Shown: piece by piece, positions 53,223 to 61,312 of the stretch
Numbering within the stretch: position 1 is the stretch's first letter
How the letters are laid out: each line of letters opens with the position of its first letter
Assembly: GCF_018860365.1 (NCBI RefSeq)
Contig: NZ_JAHKPO010000011.1
Coordinates: 34,493 to 95,804, forward strand
Direction: 5' to 3'
Length of the DNA: 61,312 bases
Origin: Arenibacter algicola
GTDB lineage: Bacteria > Bacteroidota > Bacteroidia > Flavobacteriales > Flavobacteriaceae
Translations under genes and position numbers: made by a program
The notes under the pieces: generated by a model
What the model was told of the DNA's origin: nothing
What the model saw: the letters and a program-made list of their open reading frames with translations, nothing else
Databases searched by the model: none

Positions 53223-53230
53223 TATCTTTG
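53223..53230 (+). promoter_or_regulatory. -7 promoter box (TATCTTTG) that decides the ABC exporter start
   Basis: Exact match to the Bacteroidota -7 box with a TTTG -33-like element at 53202-53205, about 17 nt upstream. It lies after 53187, so translation cannot begin there, and supports the ATG at 53274. Confidence 0.5.
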
Positions 53231-53273
53231 CCGAATTGTAATCCAAATTCCTGCAATTTCTGTTTCATATATA

Positions 53274-55028
53274 ATGAAAGAACTTCAACATCTAAATAAA
53301 TATTTTAGGAAGTACCGATTTAAACTCCTTATTGGTATTATAATTACCATGATAGCCCGTGTTTTCCAATTGGTCATGCCCTCTTATGTGAAAAAATCCA
53401 TTGAAGTTGTTGAAGGTTTTATAGGTAATGATATTCTGAAGGCAGATGCCAAGGAAATGCTTATGGAATACATCCTGATTATTGTGGGCGCGGCATTGCT
53501 GTCAGGTTTTTTTACATTTCTGATGAGGCAGACCATTATTAATGTTTCTAGGTACATTGAGTACGATTTAAAGAATGAAGTATTTGACCACTATCAACTA
53601 TTGAGTCTCAATTTTTACAAAAAAAATAGAACAGGGGATTTAATGAACAGGATCAGCGAAGATGTAAACCAGGTAAGATTGTATGGCGGACCGGCCATTA
53701 TGTACGGCATACAAACACTAACTCTTTTTGTTTGTCTGGTTCCGCTGATGTTTATAAAGGCACCCGTTCTTGCCTTATATGCATTGTTGCCCTTACCTAT
53801 TCTTTCTGTATTGATCTATCAGATCAGTAAAGTAATTCATAAACGCAGTACAATTGTACAGGAGTTTTTGTCAACCCTTTCCACTTTTACCCAGGAATCC
53901 TTTTCAGGAATTTCGGTTATTAAAGCGTATGCCTTGGAACCCAAGGTAAATGCCGAATTAAAAAATTTGGCACTGGACGGACAAAACAAAAGTATGGATC
54001 TGGCCAAGGTCAATGCCTGGTTCTTCCCACTGATGATCCTATTGATCGGGATCAGTAATATTTTCGTGATCTATATCGGCGGCAAACAATATATAGATGG
54101 GGAAATAGCGTCGATTGGAATCATCGCCGAGTTTATTCTGTATGTAAACATGCTCACCTGGCCGGTAGCCGTTGTAGGTTGGGTTACCTCTATAGTACAA
54201 CGGGCGGAAGCCTCGCAAAAGCGGATTAATCAATTTTTGCAGGAAGAACCCAACATTGTAAGTACAGTTAAGGAGGAAACCCCTATAAAAGGGAAAATTG
54301 AGTTTAAGAATGTAACCTTTACCTACGAGGACACCAACATTACGGCCCTAAACAACATATCATTTACCATAAACAAAGGCGAGACAGTTGCCATATTGGG
54401 AAAAACGGGATCCGGGAAATCTACCATATTGGATCTGATTGCCCGTTTGTACGATATTGACTCCGGACAAATTCTGATAGATGATATTCCAATTAAGGAA
54501 TTAAATCTACAAAGCCTGAGACAATCCATAGGGGCAGTACCCCAGGATGCTTTCCTTTTCTCCGACACCATAAAGAACAATATTAAGTTTGGTAAAGAAA
54601 ATTCAACTGATGAGGAAATTATTGCCGTGGCCAAGAAAGCGGTAGTACATGAGAATATCATGGGCTTTAACAAACAGTACGAGACTATCTTGGGAGAAAG
54701 GGGCATCACTTTAAGTGGAGGACAAAAACAACGTGTTTCAATTGCTCGCGCCCTACTTAAGGACCCTCAGATCTACCTCTTTGATGATTGCCTTTCCGCA
54801 GTGGATACCGAAACGGAAGAAGAGATTTTGAACCAACTGAAAAAAGAATCCAAAAACAAGACTACTCTCATTGTAAGCCATAGGGTTTCATCAGCTAAAA
54901 ACGCAGACAAAATTATAGTTTTGGAGGACGGAAAATTAATGCAGGAAGGTACACATGAAGAATTAAATTCCGTTGAAGGATACTACAAAGAGCTTTATAT
55001 GCACCAACTTTCTGAGAAAGAAAAATAG
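53274..55028 (+). CDS. ABC transporter, ATP-binding/permease fusion (MsbA/MdlB type exporter)
   Basis: Protein of 584 aa from MKELQHLNKYF. Six membrane helices about 1-310, with the linker to the nucleotide domain after 330. The ATPase has LGKTGSGKST (Walker A, about 377), QSIGAVPQDAFLFSD (Q-loop), LSGGQKQR (about 480) and IYLFDDCLSAVD (Walker B, about 500), with SHRV as H-loop. The frame extends to 53187, but a promoter box at 53223-53230 rules that out. Cargo unknown (lipid or drug). Confidence 0.92.
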   Translation: MKELQHLNKYFRKYRFKLLIGIIITMIARVFQLVMPSYVKKSIEVVEGFIGNDILKADAKEMLMEYILIIVGAALLSGFFTFLMRQTIINVSRYIEYDLKNEVFDHYQLLSLNFYKKNRTGDLMNRISEDVNQVRLYGGPAIMYGIQTLTLFVCLVPLMFIKAPVLALYALLPLPILSVLIYQISKVIHKRSTIVQEFLSTLSTFTQESFSGISVIKAYALEPKVNAELKNLALDGQNKSMDLAKVNAWFFPLMILLIGISNIFVIYIGGKQYIDGEIASIGIIAEFILYVNMLTWPVAVVGWVTSIVQRAEASQKRINQFLQEEPNIVSTVKEETPIKGKIEFKNVTFTYEDTNITALNNISFTINKGETVAILGKTGSGKSTILDLIARLYDIDSGQILIDDIPIKELNLQSLRQSIGAVPQDAFLFSDTIKNNIKFGKENSTDEEIIAVAKKAVVHENIMGFNKQYETILGERGITLSGGQKQRVSIARALLKDPQIYLFDDCLSAVDTETEEEILNQLKKESKNKTTLIVSHRVSSAKNADKIIVLEDGKLMQEGTHEELNSVEGYYKELYMHQLSEKEK

Positions 55029-55108
55029 AAAAATGTTGTTATATTAGGTTTTTTTTTCCACTTTTGACAGATATATACCTATGAAAAATTAACTATACAC
55101 TAGACGAA

Positions 55109-55480
55109 ATGAGCGATAAAGATTTAATGGACCAAGAAGAAATTTATTCTAAAGTTTTAAGAGCAGGAAGAAGAACTTATTTTTTCGATGTTAGAAGCAC
55201 AAAGGCAGGAGATTACTACTTAACTGTTACTGAAAGCAAAAAGTTCACCCATGATGATGGTTCTTTTCATTATAAAAAACACAAGATTTATTTGTACAAA
55301 GAAGACTTTACCGCCTTTAAGGAGAATTTGGATGAGATGATGAATTACATTATCGATGAAAAAGGTTCAGAGGTTATTTCCGAACGTCACCAAAAAGATT
55401 TCAAGAAGGAAGATTCTGAAGAAAATGGATCTATCAGTTCTACGGATAGTTTTACAGATGTAAGCTTTGACGATATATAA
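55109..55480 (+). CDS. PUR-family nucleic-acid-binding protein (DUF3276)
   Basis: Protein of 123 aa. Family core: EEIYSKVLRAGRRTYFFDVRS (shortened: KVLRAGRRTYFFDVR, about 10-25), DYYLTVTESKK (about 34) and KKHKIYLYKEDFTAF (about 55-70), with an acidic Ser-rich tail. Small proteins of this family bind single-stranded RNA or DNA like the PUR repeat. It is followed by a terminator. Confidence 0.93.
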   Translation: MSDKDLMDQEEIYSKVLRAGRRTYFFDVRSTKAGDYYLTVTESKKFTHDDGSFHYKKHKIYLYKEDFTAFKENLDEMMNYIIDEKGSEVISERHQKDFKKEDSEENGSISSTDSFTDVSFDDI

Positions 55481-55505
55481 TCGACTTATTTTTTTTAAAA
55501 ACATC

Positions 55506-55540
55506 ACGGTCCCTGTAAATAGGGGCCGTTTTTATTTTTA
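55506..55540 (+). terminator. Intrinsic terminator after the PUR gene
   Basis: Stem ACGGTCCC (55506-55513) with GGGGCCGT (55522-55529; one G-U pair), loop 8 nt, then TTTTATTTTT. It overlaps the region just before the convergent PlsC stop. Confidence 0.85.
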
Positions 55541-55547
55541 CCCTGTT

Positions 55548-56600
55548 TCAGCCTTCCCTCCACAATTTAACCAGGACGACGTTTAATGTTAAATGGGCAA
55601 TGCAGATAGTTAAGGTAGCTGGCCAATTGAGGAACGTTAGCACACCCAATATCATTAGAAGATAAAAGAAGGGATAAAACAATAAAGCAAACATAAATCG
55701 GGTTGTACTCAAAAATTCCGGTTCGCTTACCTTTGGTTTAATGAACTTTGACCATAAAATGGTCATAGGAAAATTCAAAATAAAAAATACCCCTCTAAAA
55801 ATGTACTTCTTTAGCTCAACTTTTTCTTGTCCAAATGCTTTATGATCTGGTGAAGCTCCTTTTTCCAAAATTAGATTTACCTCCACAGGATCCAAATAAT
55901 CCACCTTGGCGTTATCCAATTTACGCACTGTATCCTCATAACCTGCTTCCCCTTCAATATGGGTGGTAAGCTTTGTTATGTGATGATACACTTCCGACTT
56001 CAGTCTGCTTGCCGATCCTGATAAATCCTCTTTGTCAAAAAATTCCTGGACCCTTATCTCTTTACCATAATGTAGTGCGGCCTTATCCGGAAACTTTGCG
56101 GCATTGGCATAATTTACTCCAATGGGAACAATACCTATATCCAATGACGGATTGTTTTCCAAAGCCAGAAATAAAATACGGGTAAATCCTTTACTCAATG
56201 GTCGGACCCGACGTTTTAAAGAATGGTTCCCCTCTGGAAAAACAAGTATGGCCTCAGCCCCTTGCAGCAGTTCGGAGCAACGTTTAAAAATGGCGTTATT
56301 TCTCGCCAAGGAATCCTTACCGTCCCTAATCCTATACACGGGAATCATCTGTAAAAACTCGAAAAACACTTTCAACAACACCGTCTTAAATACATCGGAC
56401 CTAGTTAAAAAATAAGGCTTCCGACTGCAATGGGTTGCTATCAATAAGGCATCAAGCAAAGCATTTTGATGATTTGCCAAAAACATAATGGGTTTACCCG
56501 AAGGCACATTGTGCAACCCTTCAATTTTTATTTTGGAAAAATAGAAAGTCAATGCCAAACGCATCCAAACCCAAATAACAAGATATCCTATTCTTCTCAA
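55548..56600 (-). CDS. 1-acyl-glycerol-3-phosphate acyltransferase (PlsC) family protein
   Basis: Protein of 350 aa. Acyltransferase motif NHQNALLDAL, giving His-x4-Asp (about 43-49), and FPEGNHS (about 120) in place of the typical EGTRS. Two membrane spans lie near the C-terminus (about 295-345). The start is TTG at 56600 and overlaps the TGA of the symporter gene (TTGA), suggesting coupling; an ATG 12 codons in would cut the N-terminal helix. It should add an acyl chain to a lysophospholipid. Confidence 0.9.
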   Translation of the reverse strand: MRRIGYLVIWVWMRLALTFYFSKIKIEGLHNVPSGKPIMFLANHQNALLDALLIATHCSRKPYFLTRSDVFKTVLLKVFFEFLQMIPVYRIRDGKDSLARNNAIFKRCSELLQGAEAILVFPEGNHSLKRRVRPLSKGFTRILFLALENNPSLDIGIVPIGVNYANAAKFPDKAALHYGKEIRVQEFFDKEDLSGSASRLKSEVYHHITKLTTHIEGEAGYEDTVRKLDNAKVDYLDPVEVNLILEKGASPDHKAFGQEKVELKKYIFRGVFFILNFPMTILWSKFIKPKVSEPEFLSTTRFMFALLFYPFFYLLMILGVLTFLNWPATLTICIAHLTLNVVLVKLWREG

Positions 56601-57541
56601 ACAAGTTCTTCTTTATCAATTGGAAAATACCCCCAAAACGTAGCTATCGCCAAACCAGATATCAAGTGCCATATACCCCAAAAAGCAGCCAGAAGAGCCA
56701 TCCCCCCCATTCCGTCAAAAAAAGTAAATATCAACAAGAGTCCCAGGCCTGAATTCTGAATCCCGGTTTCTATGCCAATTGTTCTTTTATCCATTTGGGA
56801 AAGCCCTAAAAATTTAGCCACCGAATAGCCCGTAGCAAAAGCCAAGAGGTTATGCATAACTACTATCCAGAATACATAGAGCACATATTCCATAAAAATA
56901 TCCCTATTGTCATATAATGCAATAAAAATAAGGGTTACAAAAAACACCAGGGAAAGTACCTTTAAAACTTTGGCTATTTTGAACGCAAATTTTGGCCTGA
57001 TATGGTTTATCCACATGCCCAAAATTAGTGGCAACCCCAAGAGTAACGCCACCAGTTTGATCATAGCAGAAGGGTCAATGGCAACATCTTTAAGGATTGA
57101 AGCGGTAGGGCCATATAATGCCCCCCATAATTGAAGGTTCAAAGGGGTCATCACCACTGCCAATAAGGTAGCTACAGCTGTTAAGCTAACGGACAAAGCC
57201 GTATTTCCCCTGGCCAAGTGTGTAATAAAATTAGAAATATTACCCCCGGGACAAGCGGCGACCATAAACATACCCAGTGCAATACTGGGCAAGGGCTCCA
57301 CTAGCAAAACCAGAACAAAGGTTACCGCCGGCAATAAAATAAACTGGCTCAAAACACCTACAAAAAGAGCTTTTGGATTTCTTGCCAAACGCCTAAAGTC
57401 ATCTATGGATATATCCAGTGCTATACCGAACATCACCAAGGCCAAAGCCACGTTAAGCACCCAAAGTGATTGTTCGTTAAAGTCTATATGTATCTTATCG
57501 AGGGGGGTAGTTACCAAAAAGTTATGAAATTTTAAGTCCAT
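56597..57541 (-). CDS. Bile acid:sodium symporter family protein
   Basis: Protein of 314 aa with nine to ten membrane helices. Family marks: FGIALDISIDDFRRLARNPKA (shortened: FGIALDISIDDF), MVAACPGGNISNFITHLARGN (shortened: CPGGNISN, about 97) and GIETGIQNSGLGLLL (shortened: ETGIQNSGL, about 245), the two Na+-site crossover regions. I chose ATG 57541 rather than the TTG two codons before. It overlaps csaA by 20 bp. Substrate: an organic anion, probably not a bile acid. Confidence 0.92.
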   Translation of the reverse strand: MDLKFHNFLVTTPLDKIHIDFNEQSLWVLNVALALVMFGIALDISIDDFRRLARNPKALFVGVLSQFILLPAVTFVLVLLVEPLPSIALGMFMVAACPGGNISNFITHLARGNTALSVSLTAVATLLAVVMTPLNLQLWGALYGPTASILKDVAIDPSAMIKLVALLLGLPLILGMWINHIRPKFAFKIAKVLKVLSLVFFVTLIFIALYDNRDIFMEYVLYVFWIVVMHNLLAFATGYSVAKFLGLSQMDKRTIGIETGIQNSGLGLLLIFTFFDGMGGMALLAAFWGIWHLISGLAIATFWGYFPIDKEELV

Positions 57542-57860
57542 TGTCAACTTCGGCTTCCGGACGTAACAATATTACATCGGATCCATCAACAGCCCCTAAT
57601 ATAAGACATTCGCTCATAAAATTTGCAATTTGCTTTTTAGGAAAATTAACCACGGCAATTATCTGCTTCCCCAAAAGTTCATCTTTAGAGTACCTTTGCG
57701 TAATTTGGGCCGATGTTTTCCTAACCCCTATCTTCTTACCAAAATCTACATGTATCTGGTAGGCTGGCTTCCTAGCCTCTGGAAAATCTTTAATTTCAAT
57801 AATAGTGCCCACTCTCATATCTATTTTGGAAAAATCGGGCCAAGTAATAGTTTCGTTCAT
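57522..57860 (-). CDS. csaA: tRNA-binding protein CsaA-like
   Basis: Protein of 112 aa. The OB-fold tRNA-binding domain: FSKIDMRVGTIIEIKDFPEA (shortened: IDMRVGTIIEI, about 13), GVRKTSAQITQRY (about 45), VNFPKKQIANFMSECLILG (shortened: NFPKKQIANFMSE) . It fits the CsaA/MetRS C-terminal-domain group, which binds tRNA and was linked to protein export in Bacillus. Its ATG overlaps the stop of a 57-codon frame upstream. Confidence 0.92.
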   Translation of the reverse strand: MNETITWPDFSKIDMRVGTIIEIKDFPEARKPAYQIHVDFGKKIGVRKTSAQITQRYSKDELLGKQIIAVVNFPKKQIANFMSECLILGAVDGSDVILLRPEAEVDNGLKIS

Positions 57861-58030
57861 CTAACAATTCTGAGTTTATCAATTATATCACTGGAAAATT
57901 TAAGGCGTAGGTTCTTTTGGCGCCGGTCAAAAGTATGAACCACATAATGTACCCTAACATAATTCGGATCGCTCATTCCTTCATGTCCGTCATAGGGAAT
58001 CACATTAAAATCATCTGCTCCATAAAACAT
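57857..58030 (-). CDS. Possible small protein, 57 aa, overlapping csaA start
   Basis: Frame from ATG 58030 to TGA 57857, sharing the bases ATGA with the csaA start, the classical coupled overlap. The product is polar and soluble: MFYGADDFNVIPYDG, then NYVRVHYVVHTFDRRQ. It has no family I recognise. Together with the fragment just upstream it may be a real small gene or the end of a decayed one. Confidence 0.4.
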   Translation of the reverse strand: MFYGADDFNVIPYDGHEGMSDPNYVRVHYVVHTFDRRQKNLRLKFSSDIIDKLRIVR

Positions 58031-58039
58031 CCCTAATTT

Positions 58040-58138
58040 TTATTTTCTATCCCATATTACCTTTAGGCCATACATGTAAGCTGCTTTTTTATGATCGGTT
58101 TTGCCCTCCTTCAATATTTCCAACGCACTTATCCTTTT
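58040..58138 (-). pseudogene. Possible gene remnant, 32 codons
   Basis: Frame with protein-like content, ALEILKEGKTDHKKAAYMYG then LKVIWDRK, closed by TAA but opened only after a TAG, with no ATG before its core. Reads like the C-terminus of a helical protein whose upstream part has been lost or interrupted. The parent family is not recognised. Confidence 0.35.
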
Positions 58139-58205
58139 CTACAATTCATGTTTTAACACAAAATAACTAATGCTTGATCTACATAAAAGTATCTACCATT
58201 TCCAT

Positions 58206-58213
58206 TAACTTTG
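58206..58213 (+). promoter_or_regulatory. -7 promoter box (TAACTTTG) deciding the thioredoxin-like start
   Basis: Exact TAnnTTTG match. It covers the TTG at 58211, so translation must start later; the ATG at 58244 fits. Confidence 0.5.
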
Positions 58214-58243
58214 TATAAGACCTATTTTCAAAACATTAAAGTC

Positions 58244-58801
58244 ATGGCCAATACACCCAGTAACATGCTACCTTTGGGCACAGAAGCTCCCAACTTTAAA
58301 CTGCTCGATACCACTTCGGACAAACAAGTAAGCCTACAAGACCTGAAAGGGGCCAAGGGTACCGTAATTATGTTCATCTGCAATCACTGCCCTTTTGTTA
58401 AGCATTTAAACGCCGAAATCGCCAAAACCGCAGTGGAATATCAACCTAAAGATATTTCATTTATAGCAATTTCCAGCAACGACGTGGAAAACTATCCTCA
58501 AGATGCACCGCATTTAATGAAATTGATCAGTATAGAACAGAAGTATACTTTTCCCTATCTGTATGATGAGAGCCAAGAGGTGGCCAAAGCGTATGATGCG
58601 GCATGCACTCCTGATTTCTATTTATTCGATGCCAATTTAAAGCTAGTGTACCGAGGACAGTTTGACAACTCCCGACCAGGAAATGGCATTCCCGTTACCG
58701 GCGAGGACCTAAAAACAGCCATGGATACCCTTCTTGCCGGAAAGAAAATAAATGAAAAACAAAAACCGAGTATGGGCTGCAATATTAAGTGGAAAAAATA
58801 A
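58244..58801 (+). CDS. Thioredoxin-family redoxin (AhpC/TSA-like)
   Basis: Protein of 185 aa. Opens LPLGTEAPNFKLLDTTSDKQ (redoxin fold), with the redox pair Cys-Asn-His-Cys in MFICNHCPFVKHL (about 44) and cis-Pro in ACTPDFYLFD (about 122). A further Cys lies near the C-terminus (MGCNIKW). No signal peptide, so cytoplasmic. Related proteins are thiol-disulfide reductases or thiol peroxidases of unknown target. Confidence 0.9.
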   Translation: MANTPSNMLPLGTEAPNFKLLDTTSDKQVSLQDLKGAKGTVIMFICNHCPFVKHLNAEIAKTAVEYQPKDISFIAISSNDVENYPQDAPHLMKLISIEQKYTFPYLYDESQEVAKAYDAACTPDFYLFDANLKLVYRGQFDNSRPGNGIPVTGEDLKTAMDTLLAGKKINEKQKPSMGCNIKWKK

Positions 58802-58853
58802 TAGTATTGAACTACATTTTTGCTTTAATCTATTAGGTAAGCCTATTGCTGTT

Positions 58854-58869
58854 CTAAGGAATTCCTTAG
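58854..58869. repeat. 16-bp perfect palindrome in a convergent gap
   Basis: CTAAGGAATTCCTTAG lies between two convergent stops. It has no loop and few T's after it, so termination is possible but weakly supported. Confidence 0.35.
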
Positions 58870-58876
58870 CGAAGAA

Positions 58877-59428
58877 CTATGGACAATTCCAACCCTTACG
58901 ATCAAGAATACCTTCTATGTGTGCCAAATGATGATTGCCATGCCAAGCGTATTTTCCTATATTTTCCAAAAGGCTTACGGCCACATTACCATCGGGATGA
59001 ATGAATACCCTTTCCAAATCTTCCTTGGACAAACCTTTTAAGAGATATACCAATTTTGCATGTAGTGCCTTAAGATAATTTAAGGAAAGGACTACTGGTG
59101 CACTATTGGCATCAAATAGCTTACTCCATTCCTTCTCATCATAGGCTTTAATCACAGGTCTATCCTCGGTCAAAGCCCATTTGAATCTGATATAACTATT
59201 GTGATGGCTATCTGCAATATGATGCACCACCTGCCTAATGGTCCAACCACCAGGACGATAAGGTGTATTTAATTGTTGATCGCTTAGATGAACTACCAAG
59301 TCCTCCAAACGGGTAGGCAATGCCTCCAATTCGGAGATCCAATCGGACATTGTCACATCACTTACCATCTTCGGAAATACGAAATGGCCAATGGGATATT
59401 TCAATTCTTCTAAGGTTCTTTCTTCCAT
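58877..59428 (-). CDS. YfiT/DinB-family metal-dependent bacillithiol-transferase-like protein
   Basis: Protein of 183 aa. The four-helix DinB fold holds its metal-binding His in WTIRQVVHHIADSHHNSYIR (shortened: QVVHHIADSHHN, about 63) and KYAWHGNHHLAHIE (about 159-172). Opening LKYPIGHFVFP is typical of YfiT. Known relatives transfer bacillithiol or act as hydrolases; bacteria without bacillithiol carry it too. Confidence 0.88.
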   Translation of the reverse strand: MEERTLEELKYPIGHFVFPKMVSDVTMSDWISELEALPTRLEDLVVHLSDQQLNTPYRPGGWTIRQVVHHIADSHHNSYIRFKWALTEDRPVIKAYDEKEWSKLFDANSAPVVLSLNYLKALHAKLVYLLKGLSKEDLERVFIHPDGNVAVSLLENIGKYAWHGNHHLAHIEGILDRKGWNCP

Positions 59429-59703
59429 AGTATAAAATTAAAGAAGTATAATGAATATTAATAGCAAACCCAATAAATAATACTGCTCTATTTTAAGATT
59501 TTACCCTACTATTATTTGATTCGGGAGAATGGTTAACCATTGGATTACTTGGCCTAATGAAAATGAATTCAGTTTAAATAAATTCCAAAAATCACATGTT
59601 TTTTTTTAAATTTTAATAGATTTTTAACCTTTTAAAAAAGTTGGTTCCAATATAATCTACTAATTTTATAGGATAATAAAATTATAACTAAAGCATATAA
59701 AAT

Positions 59704-60342
59704 ATGGCAACAATACGATTGGGCGACATAGCCCCTGATTTTACAGCAGATAGTTCAATGGGAATGATCAATTTATATGATTATTTAGGTGATGGATGGG
59801 GAATTTTATTTTCACATCCGGCGGATTTTACCCCAGTATGTACAACCGAGTTGGGAACAGCTGCAAAATTTAAAAGTGAGTTCGACAAACGAAATGTAAA
59901 AATGTTGGCACTTAGCGTTGATGGGGTAGCATCTCATGGTGAATGGATCAAGGATATTAATGAGACCCAGCATACCACGGTTAATTTCCCCATTATTGCC
60001 GACGAGGACAAAAAGGTCTCTACCCTTTACGACATGATACATCCTAATGCGAACGACAGTTTAACCGTGCGTTCGGTTTACATCATAGCTCCAGACAAAA
60101 CGGTAAAACTAATAATTACCTATCCTGCCTCTACAGGACGTAATTTTCATGAATTGCTTAGGGTAATAGATTCATTACAATTAACGGCTTACCACAAAGT
60201 AGCCACTCCTGCAAACTGGGAAAATGGGGATAGGGTTGTAGTAAGTCCAGCCATAAATACAGAAGATGCCAAAAAAATATTCACCAAAGGCGTTGAAGAA
60301 ATTAAGCCGTATTTAAGGATGACCCCACAGCCGAACCTTTAA
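59704..60342 (+). CDS. Peroxiredoxin, 1-Cys (Prx6) type
   Basis: Protein of 212 aa. Active site HPADFTPVCTTELG with peroxidatic Cys near 45; RSVYIIAPDKTVKLI about 122; C-terminal PYLRMTPQPNL characteristic of Prx6 proteins. No second resolving Cys is present. It reduces H2O2 and organic peroxides in the cytoplasm. Monocistronic: 275 bp of AT-rich sequence upstream and a strong terminator downstream. Confidence 0.94.
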   Translation: MATIRLGDIAPDFTADSSMGMINLYDYLGDGWGILFSHPADFTPVCTTELGTAAKFKSEFDKRNVKMLALSVDGVASHGEWIKDINETQHTTVNFPIIADEDKKVSTLYDMIHPNANDSLTVRSVYIIAPDKTVKLIITYPASTGRNFHELLRVIDSLQLTAYHKVATPANWENGDRVVVSPAINTEDAKKIFTKGVEEIKPYLRMTPQPNL

Positions 60343-60381
60343 ATAATTTATTTCATAATTATCGGTAGTAACAAATCATGG

Positions 60382-60413
60382 AGTCTTCCCTAATACGGAA
60401 GACTTTTTGTTTT
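60382..60413 (+). terminator. Intrinsic terminator after the peroxiredoxin gene
   Basis: Perfect 8-bp stem AGTCTTCC (60382-60389) and GGAAGACT (60397-60404), loop CTAATAC, then TTTTGTTTT. Confidence 0.85.
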
Positions 60414-60692
60414 AGTAGTAAATACATCCTAATCTCACTAAAAATAAATTACAGGGTACGCCAAGGATTAATTATCTCCTATGCCTTTTAAAAGAATAGG
60501 CAGAACAAAGAAATAATAGTGAATAGAAAAAAATTAGACCAAGACCATTAACGCACAGTTGATTAGCCACTTGTTTACTTTTTCAATAATGCATCAGGAC
60601 CCTCTGAAAAAAAATATAACTATCAAAAAATCATGTAGTTAAATAATAAAACATTATCTTGGCAGCTAATTTAATTTTTTTAATTTTTTATA
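60414..60692. promoter_or_regulatory. Cold-shock gene upstream region
   Basis: AT-rich gap with no gene. A TATCTTGG box (60655-60662, one mismatch to TAnnTTTG) lies 30 nt before the ATG and gives a leader of about 25 nt rich in T and A. The long cold-box leader known from E. coli cspA is not evident. Confidence 0.4.
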
Positions 60693-60884
60693 ATGAATAA
60701 AGGAACAGTAAAATTCTTCAATGACTCCAAAGGTTTCGGATTTATCACTGAAGAAGGCTCAAGCGAAGATCACTTTGTACACATTTCTGGTTTAATCGAC
60801 GAAATTCGCGAAGGTGATGTTGTAGAATTTGAATTACAACAAGGTAAAAAAGGATTGAACGCAGTAAATGTAAAAGTGATTTAA
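60693..60884 (+). CDS. Cold-shock protein (CspA family)
   Basis: Protein of 63 aa. RNP1 motif KGFGFITEE (about 13) and RNP2 HFVHIS (about 26-31) identify the cold-shock OB-fold, which binds single-stranded nucleic acid and melts mRNA structure. The start region MNKGTVKFFND is standard. A terminator follows at 60918. Confidence 0.96.
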   Translation: MNKGTVKFFNDSKGFGFITEEGSSEDHFVHISGLIDEIREGDVVEFELQQGKKGLNAVNVKVI

Positions 60885-60917
60885 TAATTACGGTACAATT
60901 TTTTTTAGAAAATAGAG

Positions 60918-60942
60918 CCCATCCTAACGGATGGGTTTTTTA
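60918..60942 (+). terminator. Intrinsic terminator after the cold-shock gene
   Basis: Perfect 7-bp stem CCCATCC (60918-60924) and GGATGGG (60929-60935), loop TAAC, then TTTTTT. Confidence 0.9.
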
Positions 60943-61115
60943 TTGGACTTTGGTGAAAATAAAAATATCCCTCCTTTATAACTACATCTTTAAAATCCAA
61001 GTTTGCCAGAATTTTCACAACAAAAAGTAATATTTATATTTTTTACGCAACCTTTCCACTATTTTATCATCTTCCCTATAAACACTTAATATACACCATT
61101 ATAAATAACTTTGGT

Positions 61116-61202
61116 ATGACCACTTTTTTCACCATTCTTCTGTCCTTGTTGGTAATAAACATAGCGCTTTTAGTATTAAGCCTAAATAGAACCAAAAGGT
61201 AG
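61116..61202 (+). CDS. Possible hydrophobic microprotein, 28 aa
   Basis: Frame MTTFFTILLSLLVINIALLV, then SLNRTKR: one membrane helix with a basic end, the layout of small inner-membrane proteins. A TAACTTTG box (61106-61113) lies only 2 nt before the ATG, so the mRNA would be leaderless or nearly so. No well-spaced -33 element is seen. Coding status uncertain. Confidence 0.35.
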   Translation: MTTFFTILLSLLVINIALLVLSLNRTKR

Positions 61203-61312
61203 AAAGCAATTTCGATTTTAACTCTTCTGGCTTAGCTTCATAGTATGCACAATGGGGTTGAATACATTTGTCGGCTCTAAATTTTCCGAAGCCTGAGTCG
61301 TCCTAAAATAGG

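Noticed and set aside
53187..53273. 29-residue N-terminal extension of the ABC exporter
   Set aside because: Contains the -7 promoter box and has no homology to exporter N-termini.
1..61312. tRNA, rRNA, CRISPR arrays, insertion sequences or prophage
   Set aside because: No cloverleaf with TTC-loop features, no regularly spaced repeats, and no transposase, integrase or phage protein was found by eye.

Overview
The window looks like a chromosomal segment of a marine member of the Bacteroidota, most likely family Flavobacteriaceae. The signs are an AT-rich sequence, several exact copies of the Bacteroidota -7 promoter box TAnnTTTG, and families typical of that group: DUF3276/PUR, DUF1573, 2TM-domain proteins, the LETM1-related biofilm protein, and a long NusB beside DUF1573 and YajC. 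I see no rRNA or tRNA gene, CRISPR array, transposase, integrase or phage gene.

Layout. (1) 1-6.6 kb: vitamin B12 acquisition. A TonB-dependent receptor and a beta-propeller lipoprotein lie behind a cobalamin riboswitch on the minus strand; a binding protein, permease and ATPase diverge from them on the plus strand. (2) 6.6-14.7 kb: RmuC, a thioesterase and the oxidative pentose phosphate genes pgl and zwf, divergent from gnd (rpiA is at 30.9 kb), then a LETM1-related protein. (3) 14.7-18.2 kb: a LytTR regulator, three small 2TM-domain membrane proteins, and a LytS-like kinase carrying the same 2TM domain at its C-terminus. (4) 18.2-19.6 kb: 1.3 kb with no convincing gene but with two copies of a 150-bp hairpin-bearing unit around a probable dispersed repeat. 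(5) 19.6-26.2 kb: a carbohydrate operon (oxidoreductase, TIM-barrel epimerase, 1168-aa ThuA/dehydrogenase/HEAT/cupredoxin lipoprotein) divergent from an AraC regulator. (6) 26.3-31.5 kb: housekeeping genes.

(7) 31.7-45.0 kb is the most unusual part. A TPR sensor kinase and LytTR regulator are divergent from a ten-gene plus-strand cluster. It encodes exported SnoaL-like proteins, exported ferredoxin-like-barrel proteins, an exported RidA, a thioesterase, an O-methyltransferase, a proline-iminopeptidase-like lipoprotein, an acyl-CoA ligase and a membrane acyltransferase. One more exported protein of similar style lies just beyond the regulator. I infer a small-molecule modification or detoxification system working across the inner membrane; its substrate is unknown.

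(8) 45-51 kb: minus-strand genes for a Tat-exported oxidoreductase, an exported FAD enzyme, an unknown exported protein with an FMN-binding-like motif, and a CstA-type transporter. (9) 51-61 kb: conserved housekeeping genes (yajC, DUF1573, nusB, ABC exporter, PUR protein, PlsC, symporter, CsaA, redox proteins, cold-shock protein), with a possible gene remnant upstream of csaA and a 28-aa hydrophobic microprotein near the right end.

Several starts were moved from the longest open frame to an internal ATG, using promoter position, signal peptides or family length; this is stated in each entry. All calls rest on reading the sequence; no database search was run.
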